A stretch of DNA of 64,000 nt, from positions 1-64,000 of the forward strand of contig JAVBWI010000023.1 in NCBI GenBank assembly GCA_036677445.1. Direction: 5' to 3'. The notes beneath the pieces were generated by a model, which was not told the DNA's origin, did no database searches, and worked only from the letters and a program-made list of their open reading frames with translations. Shown piece after piece: positions 15,243-23,290 of this stretch; position 1 is the first letter of the stretch, and every line of letters begins with the position of its first letter. This DNA comes from JAVBWI01 sp036677445 (GTDB taxonomy: Bacteria; Bacillota; Clostridia; Christensenellales; CAG-138). A program made the translations under genes and the position numbers.

Positions 15243-15381
15243 ATCGCGTCAACTCCTTTCTCCCAAAAATAAGCGAGGGCCTATACCCCCGTTTGAAACC
15301 GCGACTTTTCGCGCGTGACCCCCTGCCCGTTGCCCGAGCGAATGCACACAGAGATTTTGACCGCCCCTCCCCACAGAAAAA
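15243..15381 (-). other. HNH-terS gap, candidate cos region
   Basis: No gene. In HK97-type phages that carry an HNH nuclease next to terS, cohesive ends commonly map in this gap. The stretch is GC-rich, with a CGCG...CGCG inverted repeat around 15300-15320 and a G-run on the minus strand near 15285. Assignment as cos is by position only. Confidence 0.35.
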
Positions 15382-15741
15382 TCAGCGTCTGTGCCAGCGC
15401 CCGCCATCCCGAGCGGTGATTTTGGAGTGGCAACTCGTGCATAGGCTCATGAGGTTTTCCTCGGCGTGCGTGCCGCCACGGGAGAGAGGAAGGATATGGT
15501 GTACCTCCTCGGCGGGAGTGATCGTGTCGGCCGCCTGACATTGCTCGCACAGGGGGTGGGCCGCGATATAGCGGTCGCGGATGCGCTTCCACGTCCGGCC
15601 GTACCGTTTGCGCGTGGCGGGGTCGCGCTCATACTTGTTATATCGGGCGTCCGCTTCCCGCTGGTGCTGCTCGCAATACCTGCCGTCCGTGAGCGCCGGG
15701 CAGCCGGGGTGGCTGCAGGGACGTTTGGGTTTCCTCGGCAT
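15382..15741 (-). CDS. HNH endonuclease
   Basis: A 119-residue HNH protein. Four zinc-type cysteines are seen (CSHPGC near the N-terminus, then CEQC and CTSC), and the catalytic core is EEVHHILPLSRGGTHAEENL. In HK97-type phages this enzyme works with terminase in cos cleavage. The ATG at 15741 (GAGGAGG 9 nt upstream) is preferred over a GTG abutting the RBS. Confidence 0.88.
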   Translation of the reverse strand: MPRKPKRPCSHPGCPALTDGRYCEQHQREADARYNKYERDPATRKRYGRTWKRIRDRYIAAHPLCEQCQAADTITPAEEVHHILPLSRGGTHAEENLMSLCTSCHSKITARDGGRWHRR

Positions 15742-15764
15742 GGGCGGCACCTCCTCGCGGCAAA

Positions 15765-15798
15765 CAAAAAGCCCTCGCAGGTTTCCCCGCGAAGGCTT
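15765..15798 (-). terminator. Leader terminator before the late operon
   Basis: AGCCTTCGC pairs with GCGAGGGCT (one G-U) on the minus strand, followed by TTTTTG. It sits about 25 nt after a predicted promoter start and just before the HNH RBS, so late genes depend on read-through. Confidence 0.7.
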
Positions 15799-15821
15799 CT
15801 CGGATATTCTTTCACACTACC

Positions 15822-15827
15822 ATTATA
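15822..15827 (-). promoter_or_regulatory. Candidate late promoter -10 element
   Basis: A consensus TATAAT on the minus strand (15827-15822) in a 125-nt gap between the 15867 gene and HNH. No consensus -35 is seen at 16-18 nt, which fits dependence on a phage activator such as the ArpU/RinA-like protein encoded at 16246-16683. Confidence 0.4.
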
Positions 15828-15866
15828 CCACCCATTGGATTGCTGTGGGCTGCGAAAGGGTGCTAT

Positions 15867-16253
15867 CTACTGCTGACTTTCAAAAACCACATAGCTTTTA
15901 TCCTCGGCAGCCATCTTCCGCAGCGCCTTTTCGAACTGCACCTCGATCCATTTGGGCAGGAACACCTTGTTCGCACGCGCCTCGCGCGCCGTACGGAAGG
16001 AACAGTATTCCTCCGCGACGTGCGTATCCGTCAGGTACACATAATGCACCACGGGATCGTCGATGGTACTGTGGGCAACGTAGAGCCTGTCCAGCCAAAG
16101 CTGGGCGTATCCGTCGGTTATCAGTTGCGCGGGCGCGCGCCTGCGCTTGAGCGCCACATGCAGCTCGGCGGCGGAGGGAACCCGCAAGCGGATGCGTTTT
16201 GCCACCTGGACAGCAAGCTCCGCCACCTCCTGCACGTTGAGGTACTTAGCCAT
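15867..16253 (-). CDS. Hypothetical phage protein
   Basis: A 128-residue protein with a possible helix-turn-helix-like start (MAKYLNVQEVAELAVQVAKR) and a mixed C-terminal part (HYVYLTDTHVAEEYCSFRTA). Not recognised. The ATG overlaps the end of the upstream sigma-like gene by 8 nt, so it belongs to the early/middle transcript that ends at the terminator 15765-15798. Confidence 0.5.
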   Translation of the reverse strand: MAKYLNVQEVAELAVQVAKRIRLRVPSAAELHVALKRRRAPAQLITDGYAQLWLDRLYVAHSTIDDPVVHYVYLTDTHVAEEYCSFRTAREARANKVFLPKWIEVQFEKALRKMAAEDKSYVVFESQQ

Positions 16254-16683
16254 GGATGTACCCCCGGTGCCTGTTCAGGATGTCCTCAAAGCTATAGAGC
16301 GCGGCCCGGTGCAGTTGGTATGCGTAGGATACGCTGATGCAGAGCTTGTCCGCGATCTGCTCCCACGAGTCGAAACACAGGTAGCGCAGCTCCAGCAGCA
16401 ACCGCTGGTCGTCGTTATCGAGCAGGCCCAGCATGTCGGTGATCTCACGCTTGATGTCCACGAAGCGGTCGATTTCGTCATTGATATCCTGCTCCGCCAT
16501 GACGATCTTGACCACTGCGTCCTCCAAGGCGCTCTTGGGCGTGCCGCTGCCTTTTACGTTGTCATGTCGGATTGAGCGCGTCACCTGACAGGCAAGCGAG
16601 CGCAGGCGCACCAATTGCTCCAGCTTGGTGTTGATCCGCAGGTCGAGCCTGTTGGCCCGCGAAAGGAACAGCTTTGCAGTCAT
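16246..16683 (-). CDS. ArpU/RinA-like late regulator (DUF1492, sigma-70 region 4-like)
   Basis: A 145-residue mainly helical protein. The C-terminal half reads LLLELRYLCFDSWEQIADKL followed by SVSYAYQLHRAAL, a sigma region 4-like helix-turn-helix. Relatives in Gram-positive phages switch on late transcription. It is the last-but-one gene before the candidate late promoter, in agreement. ATG 16683 has AAGGAGG 9 nt upstream and overlaps the preceding stop as ATGA. Confidence 0.75.
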   Translation of the reverse strand: MTAKLFLSRANRLDLRINTKLEQLVRLRSLACQVTRSIRHDNVKGSGTPKSALEDAVVKIVMAEQDINDEIDRFVDIKREITDMLGLLDNDDQRLLLELRYLCFDSWEQIADKLCISVSYAYQLHRAALYSFEDILNRHRGYIHG

Positions 16684-16934
16684 ACGCGCCGCCCTCCTTT
16701 GCTTGCCGGGCCGGACTTCGCAGCACCGCTGCGCCACGGCGTGGTGCCGCCGTAGTATTTTTCGGAGATGTGCTTCTGCTTGCGCGCGGGCAGGCTCGCC
16801 AGCCGCGTAAGCGCCTGCGCCCTGTCGAACGCATACCCTTCTTCCGTTTTGAAGAAGGAGCAGTTTTCGGGGCAACGTTCAACTTCGAGTATCTTGCAGC
16901 CGTTCTTGCGGCTGCCGAAACATAAATTACTCAC
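16680..16934 (-). CDS. Small cysteine-containing phage protein
   Basis: An 84-residue protein starting (M)SNLCFGSRKNGCKILEVERC with four spaced cysteines (CFG, GCK, RCP, NCS), suggestive of metal binding, then a conserved ISEKYYGGTTPW end. Similar proteins are common in Clostridia phage replication modules but lack a function. GTG start at 16934 overlaps the VRR-NUC stop region, with GAGGAA upstream. Confidence 0.55.
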   Translation of the reverse strand: MSNLCFGSRKNGCKILEVERCPENCSFFKTEEGYAFDRAQALTRLASLPARKQKHISEKYYGGTTPWRSGAAKSGPASKGGRRV

Positions 16935-17238
16935 AAGGGGTTCCTCCAAGTTCAAGTTTTTTGAGGCCGTCCACCACGGCCCGGACATCATCGACACTTG
17001 AAACCTTGCAGGCAGTGCCCATTGCATCGTTGATCTTTTGAATGGTGATTTCTTGCAGCTTTGTCAGCCTGCCCGACGGGGTTTTCACCTCGAAGGCCAC
17101 GAACCTGCCGCGTATGCAGCAGATGATATCGGGCAGACCGGCTGTGCCGTACATGCCGCCGTGCTCTTTCCAAGCAAAGCAGCCGGGCACAGTCTTGAGG
17201 TAACGCAGGATCGAGGAAACGATGTCTTTTTCCAGCAT
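16927..17238 (-). CDS. VRR-NUC domain nuclease
   Basis: A 103-residue PD-(D/E)XK-type nuclease. Motifs are in order: EKDIVSSILRYLK, GTAGLPDIICCIRGR (catalytic aspartate) and FVAFEVKTPSGRLTKLQ (E-x-K). Stand-alone VRR-NUC proteins next to phage primase-helicases probably process replication or recombination intermediates. Length is typical for phage versions. Confidence 0.85.
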   Translation of the reverse strand: MLEKDIVSSILRYLKTVPGCFAWKEHGGMYGTAGLPDIICCIRGRFVAFEVKTPSGRLTKLQEITIQKINDAMGTACKVSSVDDVRAVVDGLKKLELGGTPCE

Positions 17239-17249
17239 ATCGCGTGGGC

Positions 17250-17394
17250 GGATATGACCGGCAAAACCGGCATAACCGGGAAAATGGGACGCTATATATA
17301 TTTTTCTCTTTTTTTAGTGCATATCACCATTGTGGTTATATACGCAAGGAATGGAGAAGCCCGGTTTTCCCGGTCACGCCGGTCGCAAATCGGT
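17250..17394. other. Candidate phage replication origin with inverted 9-bp iterons
   Basis: ACCGG occurs at 17257, 17266 and 17275 on the plus strand (9-nt period). Its complement CCGGT occurs at 17361, 17370 and 17379 (9-nt period). Between them is an A/T-rich core (17285-17345) with TATATATATTTTT. The outer blocks match each other as an inverted repeat of ACCGGCRTRACCGGGAAAA. It sits directly between primase-helicase and VRR-NUC genes. Confidence 0.45.
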
Positions 17395-19904
17395 CAGTCA
17401 ACGCCCTTTCCCCCTTCGCAGAAGGTAATCCCGTGCCATACACGGCGCTTCGAGAGCTTATCCCGGCTCCGCTTTATGGCCGGATACCCGGTCTCGACCT
17501 CCTTGTTGAAGTTGGTCTGCGACACGGGCTTCATTCCGGCGTTGGCACAATACTCCCTGTACCGCGCGAATAGCTCGTCGCGCAAGGCCGCCTTGCCCTC
17601 GGCCACCTCGCAGAAATCCTCCACGAAGGACAGCACGCTGTTGCTCTCGATCTTGTACCGGAGCAGCTCCGCGCGGGTCGCGTCGGTCTCGGAGAAGACG
17701 TAGCTGTTGGCGATCAGCCGCTTCAGCCCGGCCAGCGCCCACATGAGGATGCCGTCGCGCTCGGCAGAGAACTTTTCGCGCAGGTTCGGGTCGCGCTTGC
17801 TCTCCGGTACCGCGTTCTCAAACCGAAGGATGATGAGCCTGCGGTAAAAACCGTCGCTGCGGTCGCCGTAGTTACGGGGGATCTCATTGCAGGAAAACAG
17901 CAGCCGCGCGTAGGGCCGGAACGAGAACGGGTCTTTGTTCTTACGCTCGGCGGTAATGAAATCCTCGCCGGTGAGCGCCTTGAACATGCCGTTGTCGTCA
18001 ATGCTCTTTGAAGGCAGGTCGGCGAAGATATTGGCCAGCTTGCCGAACAGCTCCGCCTTGTTGAACCGGTCGGCGAGGTTCTGCCACGGGATGTTGCTGA
18101 CGTTTTCGCTGCCGAGCAGTATCTCCTGCGCTACCGAGAGCAAGGTCGACTTTCCGGCGTTGGGCGCGCCCACGAACACGAAGGACTTCTGCGCCTTGTT
18201 CACCGGCACCATCAGGTAGCCGAATATCTCCTGCAGCAGGTGTATTTCCGCGTCCTTGAGAATGCTGCGCAGGAATTTCAGAAACTGCGGGCACTTGGCC
18301 TCCGGGCTGTATGTCGCGTTGATCTGCACGGTCGAGTAATACTCGGGCGTGTGCGGCTTGAAGCTATCGTCGAGCACGTTGTACAGGCCATTTTTCACGT
18401 TGATTATAAAAGCGTTGCAGTTGATCTCCCGCACCGGCTTGCGGATCAACATACGCCACTGGCCCACGGCATCGTTGATCGCCGTCATGCTGGCATAGCG
18501 AGGGATCATGAACTCGCGCACCTTGGCGGATGCCCATAAATCCTCGCTTTCGGAATACACGCCGTCCTGATAGCTGAAATAGCTGCCCGCGCCGTAAAAG
18601 GCATCGACGCTCTCCGCCATGAAGTTGGCCAGCAGCCCCGGCAGGAAGCGCAGGCCGCCGCGCTCGGTCGCCTCGTACCAATCGGGCAGTTCGGAGCCCT
18701 CCGTCTCGCGCCTGGTCTCTTTGTTGGCGCGATACGCCTTGTACAGCTCACGTTGTACCGCGACCAGCGGCTTCATGGCTCCGGCCTTGAGGCCGAAATG
18801 CTCCTTCATTTCGTACTCGATATATGTAGCCGCCACGACCGGATCGATGTTGTAAAGGTAATCGCGGATGAACCCCTGCGCCAGCGCGACATTGTCGACA
18901 GCGGATTTAGAGACCGTAAGCTCCCCGAGAAATACACGCAAGTCCTCCACGGAGAGCGGCTTGTAGCAAAGCGCGGCGGGGGATTTGCAGGCGCACGCAT
19001 CGGTGCCCAACTTCGGACAGGCGAAGCCCTTCTCCGCGATGGTCTTGCAGGTCATGGGCTTGGTGCCGGATTCAAGGAAATGGTTGATCTTCTCCTGCGT
19101 CTCGGCAGCCCTGTATTTCGGGTACTTGGCGGAAAGCGCATGAACGAGCTTATCGCCGTCTTCGAACACCGCGAGGTTGGTAATCATAGCGTACCAATCG
19201 TGTTCCCGGAGCGTCGCGGCGTTCTCGGTGCAATGCCGGATGAAGTCGCAGCGGCGGCTGACCAGCGCCAGCCCCTTGCGGGAACCCTTATGCTGCGGCC
19301 CGATGATAGCGGCAGACTCGTCCTCCACAGCAGGGAGCACAGCCTCCAGCTCAGCCTGCGTGTAACGCAGCTCGGGGCTGAACCTGACGCACTCCACCAT
19401 GACCGGCGCATCCTTGCAGTGCAGGAAGCCGGGCAGGCGCAGCACGCGGCTCTCGTTGACACAGGTCTTGTCACCGGAAAACTGCGCCGCGAGGCGCTTT
19501 TGTACACGGCGGAAGGATGCGACATCGGCGTCCTTTACCAGCCAGTAGGTGTGAAGAGACTTTTTCGTTTTCACGATCAGCGACGGCGGGAGCGGGAACG
19601 CGTCGATCTGCGCCATCTGCTCGTCAAAAGAAAGATCGTCGCACTCCATGAACTGCGCGTTGATGCGGGTGATGTCGCTGTCCTCGTGGCCGCCGTAATT
19701 GACCACGAAATAAATGCCGCGATTCTTTTCGTTATGCTTGTGCAGCGTTTCCTCGGCGGCATGTACATCGGCGATGGTCGTTTCGAGCTTCGCGCCCTTG
19801 AACGCGCCGGTCTTGCGATCGTCGAATATGCGCAGGCATATCTTTTCGCCCGGATCGAAAAACGGACGCAGGAACTCCTCCAACGGGATATTCAGGGTTT
19901 TCAT
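17394..19904 (-). CDS. Phage primase-helicase (RepB-like primase, D5-type SF3 helicase)
   Basis: An 836-residue replication initiator. The N-terminal third shows a RepB-like primase layout (DITRINAQFMECDD, SLHTYWLVKD, VLRLPGFLHCKD). A D5_N-like middle region follows, then an SF3 helicase with Walker A GAPNAGKST (about 579-587), IFADLPSKSI and LLFSCNEIPRNYGDRSDGF. It should load at the phage origin and prime and unwind DNA for the family A polymerase upstream. ATG 19904 is preferred (overlap ATGA with the previous gene); eight extra codons are possible. Confidence 0.9.
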   Translation of the reverse strand: MKTLNIPLEEFLRPFFDPGEKICLRIFDDRKTGAFKGAKLETTIADVHAAEETLHKHNEKNRGIYFVVNYGGHEDSDITRINAQFMECDDLSFDEQMAQIDAFPLPPSLIVKTKKSLHTYWLVKDADVASFRRVQKRLAAQFSGDKTCVNESRVLRLPGFLHCKDAPVMVECVRFSPELRYTQAELEAVLPAVEDESAAIIGPQHKGSRKGLALVSRRCDFIRHCTENAATLREHDWYAMITNLAVFEDGDKLVHALSAKYPKYRAAETQEKINHFLESGTKPMTCKTIAEKGFACPKLGTDACACKSPAALCYKPLSVEDLRVFLGELTVSKSAVDNVALAQGFIRDYLYNIDPVVAATYIEYEMKEHFGLKAGAMKPLVAVQRELYKAYRANKETRRETEGSELPDWYEATERGGLRFLPGLLANFMAESVDAFYGAGSYFSYQDGVYSESEDLWASAKVREFMIPRYASMTAINDAVGQWRMLIRKPVREINCNAFIINVKNGLYNVLDDSFKPHTPEYYSTVQINATYSPEAKCPQFLKFLRSILKDAEIHLLQEIFGYLMVPVNKAQKSFVFVGAPNAGKSTLLSVAQEILLGSENVSNIPWQNLADRFNKAELFGKLANIFADLPSKSIDDNGMFKALTGEDFITAERKNKDPFSFRPYARLLFSCNEIPRNYGDRSDGFYRRLIILRFENAVPESKRDPNLREKFSAERDGILMWALAGLKRLIANSYVFSETDATRAELLRYKIESNSVLSFVEDFCEVAEGKAALRDELFARYREYCANAGMKPVSQTNFNKEVETGYPAIKRSRDKLSKRRVWHGITFCEGGKGVD

Positions 19905-20323
19905 ACCGCCTGCACCTCCTCGCAGCATGTGTTGAAATACCGAATGGGGACGCCGCGCTGCGTGGCCTTTTCAATCTCCACCGCCATGCCGCGCGAAACG
20001 GTGCTGCCGAACACCCATAATTCCTTACAGCGGCTCATGAGCACCATGCCCATGAACAGGCCGAGGTCGCGCTGCTCCTGATCATCGTCATCCATGAACT
20101 GCGGGAAATACACATGCGGCGCGATGGGAATGTACCCGCTGCTGACCGCAAAGCGGCAGTACCGGCGCGCGCGCTCCACGTTGCGTTCGGTGTCACCGGC
20201 AAAGGGAGAGCAGATGAACACGCAGGGCCTGAATGTTTTTCTGGCGGCTTGCTCGATCCGGGTGAGCGCAGCGCAGGCCGTGGGGTCGGGATAATGCTCA
20301 TGGTTGAATATGTTGATACCCAT
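19901..20323 (-). CDS. DUF4406/nucleoside deoxyribosyltransferase-like protein
   Basis: A 140-residue protein with FICSPFAGDTERNVERARRY, which resembles the N-terminal nucleotide-binding strand of DUF4406 and nucleoside 2-deoxyribosyltransferase-like proteins, and a GSTVSRGMAVEIEKA segment near the C-terminus that is the matching catalytic glutamate region. Substrate is unknown; phage versions may act in nucleotide salvage or signalling. RBS GGAG precedes ATG 20323; the polymerase stop is 5 nt upstream. Confidence 0.65.
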   Translation of the reverse strand: MGINIFNHEHYPDPTACAALTRIEQAARKTFRPCVFICSPFAGDTERNVERARRYCRFAVSSGYIPIAPHVYFPQFMDDDDQEQRDLGLFMGMVLMSRCKELWVFGSTVSRGMAVEIEKATQRGVPIRYFNTCCEEVQAV

Positions 20324-20327
20324 GTTG

Positions 20328-22250
20328 TTACTCCATTTCTGCCATGTTGCCGAAGGTAGGCCCGCAGGCCGCCTCGGCGACGATCGGCACGTCAAATTCG
20401 GGAAAGGGGTGCGCCTCCATGCATGTTTTTATGAAAGCAACCGCCTCGGATACTTTGCCGTCCGGCAGTTCAAAGACCAGCTCGTCGTGAACCTGCAACA
20501 GCGGCTTGAGCCACATGCGCTCCGGCAGGCCGGTGAGGATGCGCCCGAGCGCCAGCTTGAGGATGTCGGCGGCGGTGCCTTGGATCGGGGTGTTCAATGC
20601 GCACCTTTGCGCGAAGGACTTCTTGCCCCAATCAGATGAGGATATGCCCGGCAGGTAACGGCGGCGGCCTAAGTACGTCTGCGTGTATTTGCGGAACTCC
20701 GCCCGCTGCTTGACCTCCTCCTGCCAAGATGCCAGGCGCGGGTAACCCGCTTTCAGATTGTCGATGATCCCCTCACACTCCGAAAGCGGCGTATTCAGGC
20801 CCGCCTTGAACTTGAGCGTGCGCTGCAGGCCCTTGGCGAACAGCCCGAAGAACACACCGAAGTTGCAGTTTTTTGCGATTACGCGCCGCTCCTTGTAGTG
20901 CTCGGCGTGCTTATCCGCCGCCTGCGCGAACGGGATGCCGTAGATGACCGCCGTGGTTTGCGCATGAATGTCGCCGCCCGTGCGGTAGGTCTCCAGCATC
21001 TTTTCATCCCGGCAATAATACGCGCCGACGCGCAGCTCGATCTGCGAGAAGTCCAGCGAGAGGAGAACGCTGCCAGCAGGCGCGGTTATGAAGCTCCTGA
21101 CGCCGATCACGTCGCCGTCCGCACGCGGCATGTTTTGCAGGTTGGGCTTGCGGCTGGCGAAGCGGCCCGTTTCCGTGCCCAGCGGCATGAGGTCGGGGTG
21201 TATCCTGCCGGTGGCCGCGTTGATATGCTGCAGATACCCGTCCAGATACGTGGACTTGAGCTTGCCCCAGCGCCGGTACTCCTGCACCAGCTCGAACAAA
21301 GGCACAAGCTCCGGCCGGTTGTCCCGGCACCACTCGGCGAGCAGGATCATGACCTCATCGTCCGCCGCCTCCTGGTACTTGGCGGTGGTTTTCAACACCG
21401 GCAGACTGAGGTCGTTGAACAGATAGCTCTTGAACGCGGATGTACCCGCGTTCGCGCCGATGTTCACGTCGCCGATCAGGAAGGCGATCTCCTCCCGGAG
21501 CTGTTGGAGCCTGTGCTCGGCCTCCGCCTGCTTTTCGAGCATCCGCGCCTGATCCGCCAGCAAGCCGTTGTACTTCATGAGGCCGCAATACACGGCCGTG
21601 GGGGACTCGATTTCTTCCACGATGAAGCGGTGCTTGGGGAGGTAACGGTCAAACCAGCCGTTGAGTAGGTGATACAGCCGCAGCGCGTAATCGCTGTCGG
21701 CGCAGGCATAGCGCACCGTTTCCGTGTCCTGCGGATCAAGCTCGTCAAAGAACCGGCCCGCCGTCACTTCTTCAAAGCCGGGCAGCTCCACGCCGAACAG
21801 CTCGGGCACCAAGGTTTTCAGGCCGCTGTCCGACAGCGCCCGAAACTGCGTGTGATTCTTGAGCGTCATGCGCACCGCCGCGATCGTGTCGTAACAGGGC
21901 GGCTGCACCACGATGCCCAGCGCATAAAGGAACATCGCCTCGAACGCGAGGTTGTGGGCGATCTTGAGGATATCGGGATTTTCAAACAGCTCCGAACGCA
22001 AGGTCGCCATGATCGCTTCCGGCGAGTCGGCATTCTCGCCAACCCGGTGCCGGAGTGGGACATAGATGGCACTGTCTTCGGCAACCGATAGGCTCACGCC
22101 CACGATTACAGATTTGTGCGCATCCAGCGCAGCCTTTTCTTCGCTGCGATACGTTTCCAGCGGTGCGGTTTCAAAGTCGAACGCAACGATGGCCGCGCCA
22201 TGAAGGTATTCGTGTATTTCTTTTGGTACTGTCACGCACCTGTATGCCAT
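20328..22250 (-). CDS. Phage DNA polymerase, family A
   Basis: A 640-residue polymerase. The 3'-5' exonuclease domain has FDFET (Asp25, Glu27), HNLAFE (around 99-104) and YACADSDYAL (181-190). Polymerase motif A is DFSQIELR (400-407), motif B RRVIAKNCNFGVFFG (455-469), and motif C VHDE (587-590). No 5' nuclease domain, as usual for phage enzymes. ATG 22250 has AGGAG 8 nt upstream; a longer frame is unsupported. Confidence 0.93.
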   Translation of the reverse strand: MAYRCVTVPKEIHEYLHGAAIVAFDFETAPLETYRSEEKAALDAHKSVIVGVSLSVAEDSAIYVPLRHRVGENADSPEAIMATLRSELFENPDILKIAHNLAFEAMFLYALGIVVQPPCYDTIAAVRMTLKNHTQFRALSDSGLKTLVPELFGVELPGFEEVTAGRFFDELDPQDTETVRYACADSDYALRLYHLLNGWFDRYLPKHRFIVEEIESPTAVYCGLMKYNGLLADQARMLEKQAEAEHRLQQLREEIAFLIGDVNIGANAGTSAFKSYLFNDLSLPVLKTTAKYQEAADDEVMILLAEWCRDNRPELVPLFELVQEYRRWGKLKSTYLDGYLQHINAATGRIHPDLMPLGTETGRFASRKPNLQNMPRADGDVIGVRSFITAPAGSVLLSLDFSQIELRVGAYYCRDEKMLETYRTGGDIHAQTTAVIYGIPFAQAADKHAEHYKERRVIAKNCNFGVFFGLFAKGLQRTLKFKAGLNTPLSECEGIIDNLKAGYPRLASWQEEVKQRAEFRKYTQTYLGRRRYLPGISSSDWGKKSFAQRCALNTPIQGTAADILKLALGRILTGLPERMWLKPLLQVHDELVFELPDGKVSEAVAFIKTCMEAHPFPEFDVPIVAEAACGPTFGNMAEME

Positions 22251-22319
22251 ACTGTCTGCTCCTGTCTGCCCGAGGGCCGAGAGGGAGGGTATGCCTCCCA
22301 CTCGCACCGGGCGGGTTGA

Positions 22320-23072
22320 TTACCGTAAAGGTTCGATGATCTCGCCGGTTTCCGGGTCGATCGCCGGGATATTCTCCACAGGCTCGTCCACCTCGAAGGC
22401 GACGCGCCTGCTGTGTGCCTTGACCTGCTCAGCCAGCGTAGCGATCAGCGCGTACTCCTCGACATTCAGATCGCGGTCGATGCTGAATTGCGCCTGCGAA
22501 TACGCGATGCCGCTTGCGCTCATCGCCTTTTTGAGCGAAAAACGGGTAACGATTGCGTTGGATTTCTTGCCTTTGCTGAGCAGGCGCTTGATGTAGCGCG
22601 TGAACTCCTTAAGGCTGCCGGTGGGCAGGGACAGCAGCAGCGGGAAAATCTCGCCCTCGCGCAGCACATAGATGCGGCGGCGGTTTTTGCACGCCTTGGA
22701 GCCGTTTTCGCCGGAGCCAAACTGGTTGTAAGGGCATTTGGCGCAGGAACCGCCGGGCATGCCCTCGCCGGTCATGCCATCGAAGCTGCCGCAGACGGGC
22801 GGGTTGTTCGCCCCGGTGTATTTGTCCGTATAGAAGGCGAAGAGCGGATGGTGCCACAGAATGACGCCGCTGAACTCCTTGGTCATATCCGGTTCGTCGG
22901 TTTCCTCGCCGGGCAGCTCGAACACGGTGCTGCCGCCTGCCGGTATCTTGATGCGCTCAAAATTGACGTTGAGGCCGTCAAGCTCCTCGGCCATGGCCGC
23001 GCTCATATTGAATTCAGACAGATGCGCAAATGCGTTGCCGACCACCTGAATATCCGTATCTTTTTTAGACAT
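22320..23072 (-). CDS. Putative ssDNA-binding/recombination-module phage protein with Cys cluster
   Basis: A 250-residue acidic protein. Cysteines at CGSFDG, CAKCPYN and ACKNRRR form a probable zinc site around the middle, followed by a beta-rich segment and an acidic tail (DPETGEIIEP), a layout seen in phage ssDNA-binding proteins. It lies between the polymerase and a recombination-type gene, which fits such a role. The assignment is tentative. Confidence 0.45.
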   Translation of the reverse strand: MSKKDTDIQVVGNAFAHLSEFNMSAAMAEELDGLNVNFERIKIPAGGSTVFELPGEETDEPDMTKEFSGVILWHHPLFAFYTDKYTGANNPPVCGSFDGMTGEGMPGGSCAKCPYNQFGSGENGSKACKNRRRIYVLREGEIFPLLLSLPTGSLKEFTRYIKRLLSKGKKSNAIVTRFSLKKAMSASGIAYSQAQFSIDRDLNVEEYALIATLAEQVKAHSRRVAFEVDEPVENIPAIDPETGEIIEPLR

Positions 23073-23099
23073 TGTGTTTTCCTCCGTTTTTGAATAGAT

Positions 23100-23123
23100 G
23101 GCGGTTTTATCGTAATAACCGCC
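23100..23123. repeat. Inverted repeat in the repeat-rich spacer
   Basis: GGCGGTT and AACCGCC form a perfect 7-bp stem with additional AT pairs, loop TTATCGTAAT. It is the entry to the pentamer arrays. Confidence 0.6.
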
Positions 23124-23129
23124 TAAACG

Positions 23130-23184
23130 CCTTGCCCTGCCTTGCCTGACCGAGCCAGACCTTGCCTTGCCCTGCCACGCCCGG
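23130..23184. repeat. Pentamer-periodic array 1 (11 units)
   Basis: Eleven consecutive 5-bp units start with CC: CCTTG, CCCTG, CCTTG, CCTGA, and so on to CCCGG. The phase is unbroken for 55 bp. The segment between the 22320 and 23291 genes is not coding. Confidence 0.75.
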
Positions 23185-23188
23185 GGAA

Positions 23189-23222
23189 TGGGGTGGCAGT
23201 TTTGACGACAAACTGCCCCAGA
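23189..23222. repeat. Hairpin between the two pentamer arrays
   Basis: GCAGTTT at about 23196-23202 pairs with AAACTGC at about 23210-23217 with a 7-nt loop, extended by outer GGGG/CCCC. Located midway between the two arrays. Confidence 0.6.
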
Positions 23223-23235
23223 AACGATGGGCTTA

Positions 23236-23280
23236 CCCTGCCTGACCCAACCTTGCCTGGCCGAGCCGTACCATGCCCGG
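23236..23280. repeat. Pentamer-periodic array 2 (9 units)
   Basis: Nine in-phase units CCCTG, CCTGA, CCCAA, CCTTG, CCTGG, CCGAG, CCGTA, CCATG, CCCGG. Like array 1 it ends with CCCGG. Confidence 0.75.
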
Positions 23281-23290
23281 TATTGGTGTA

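Noticed and set aside
17239..17393. Gene in the gap between primase and VRR-NUC
   Set aside because: No frame with a start and RBS; the gap is filled by iterons and AT-rich sequence.
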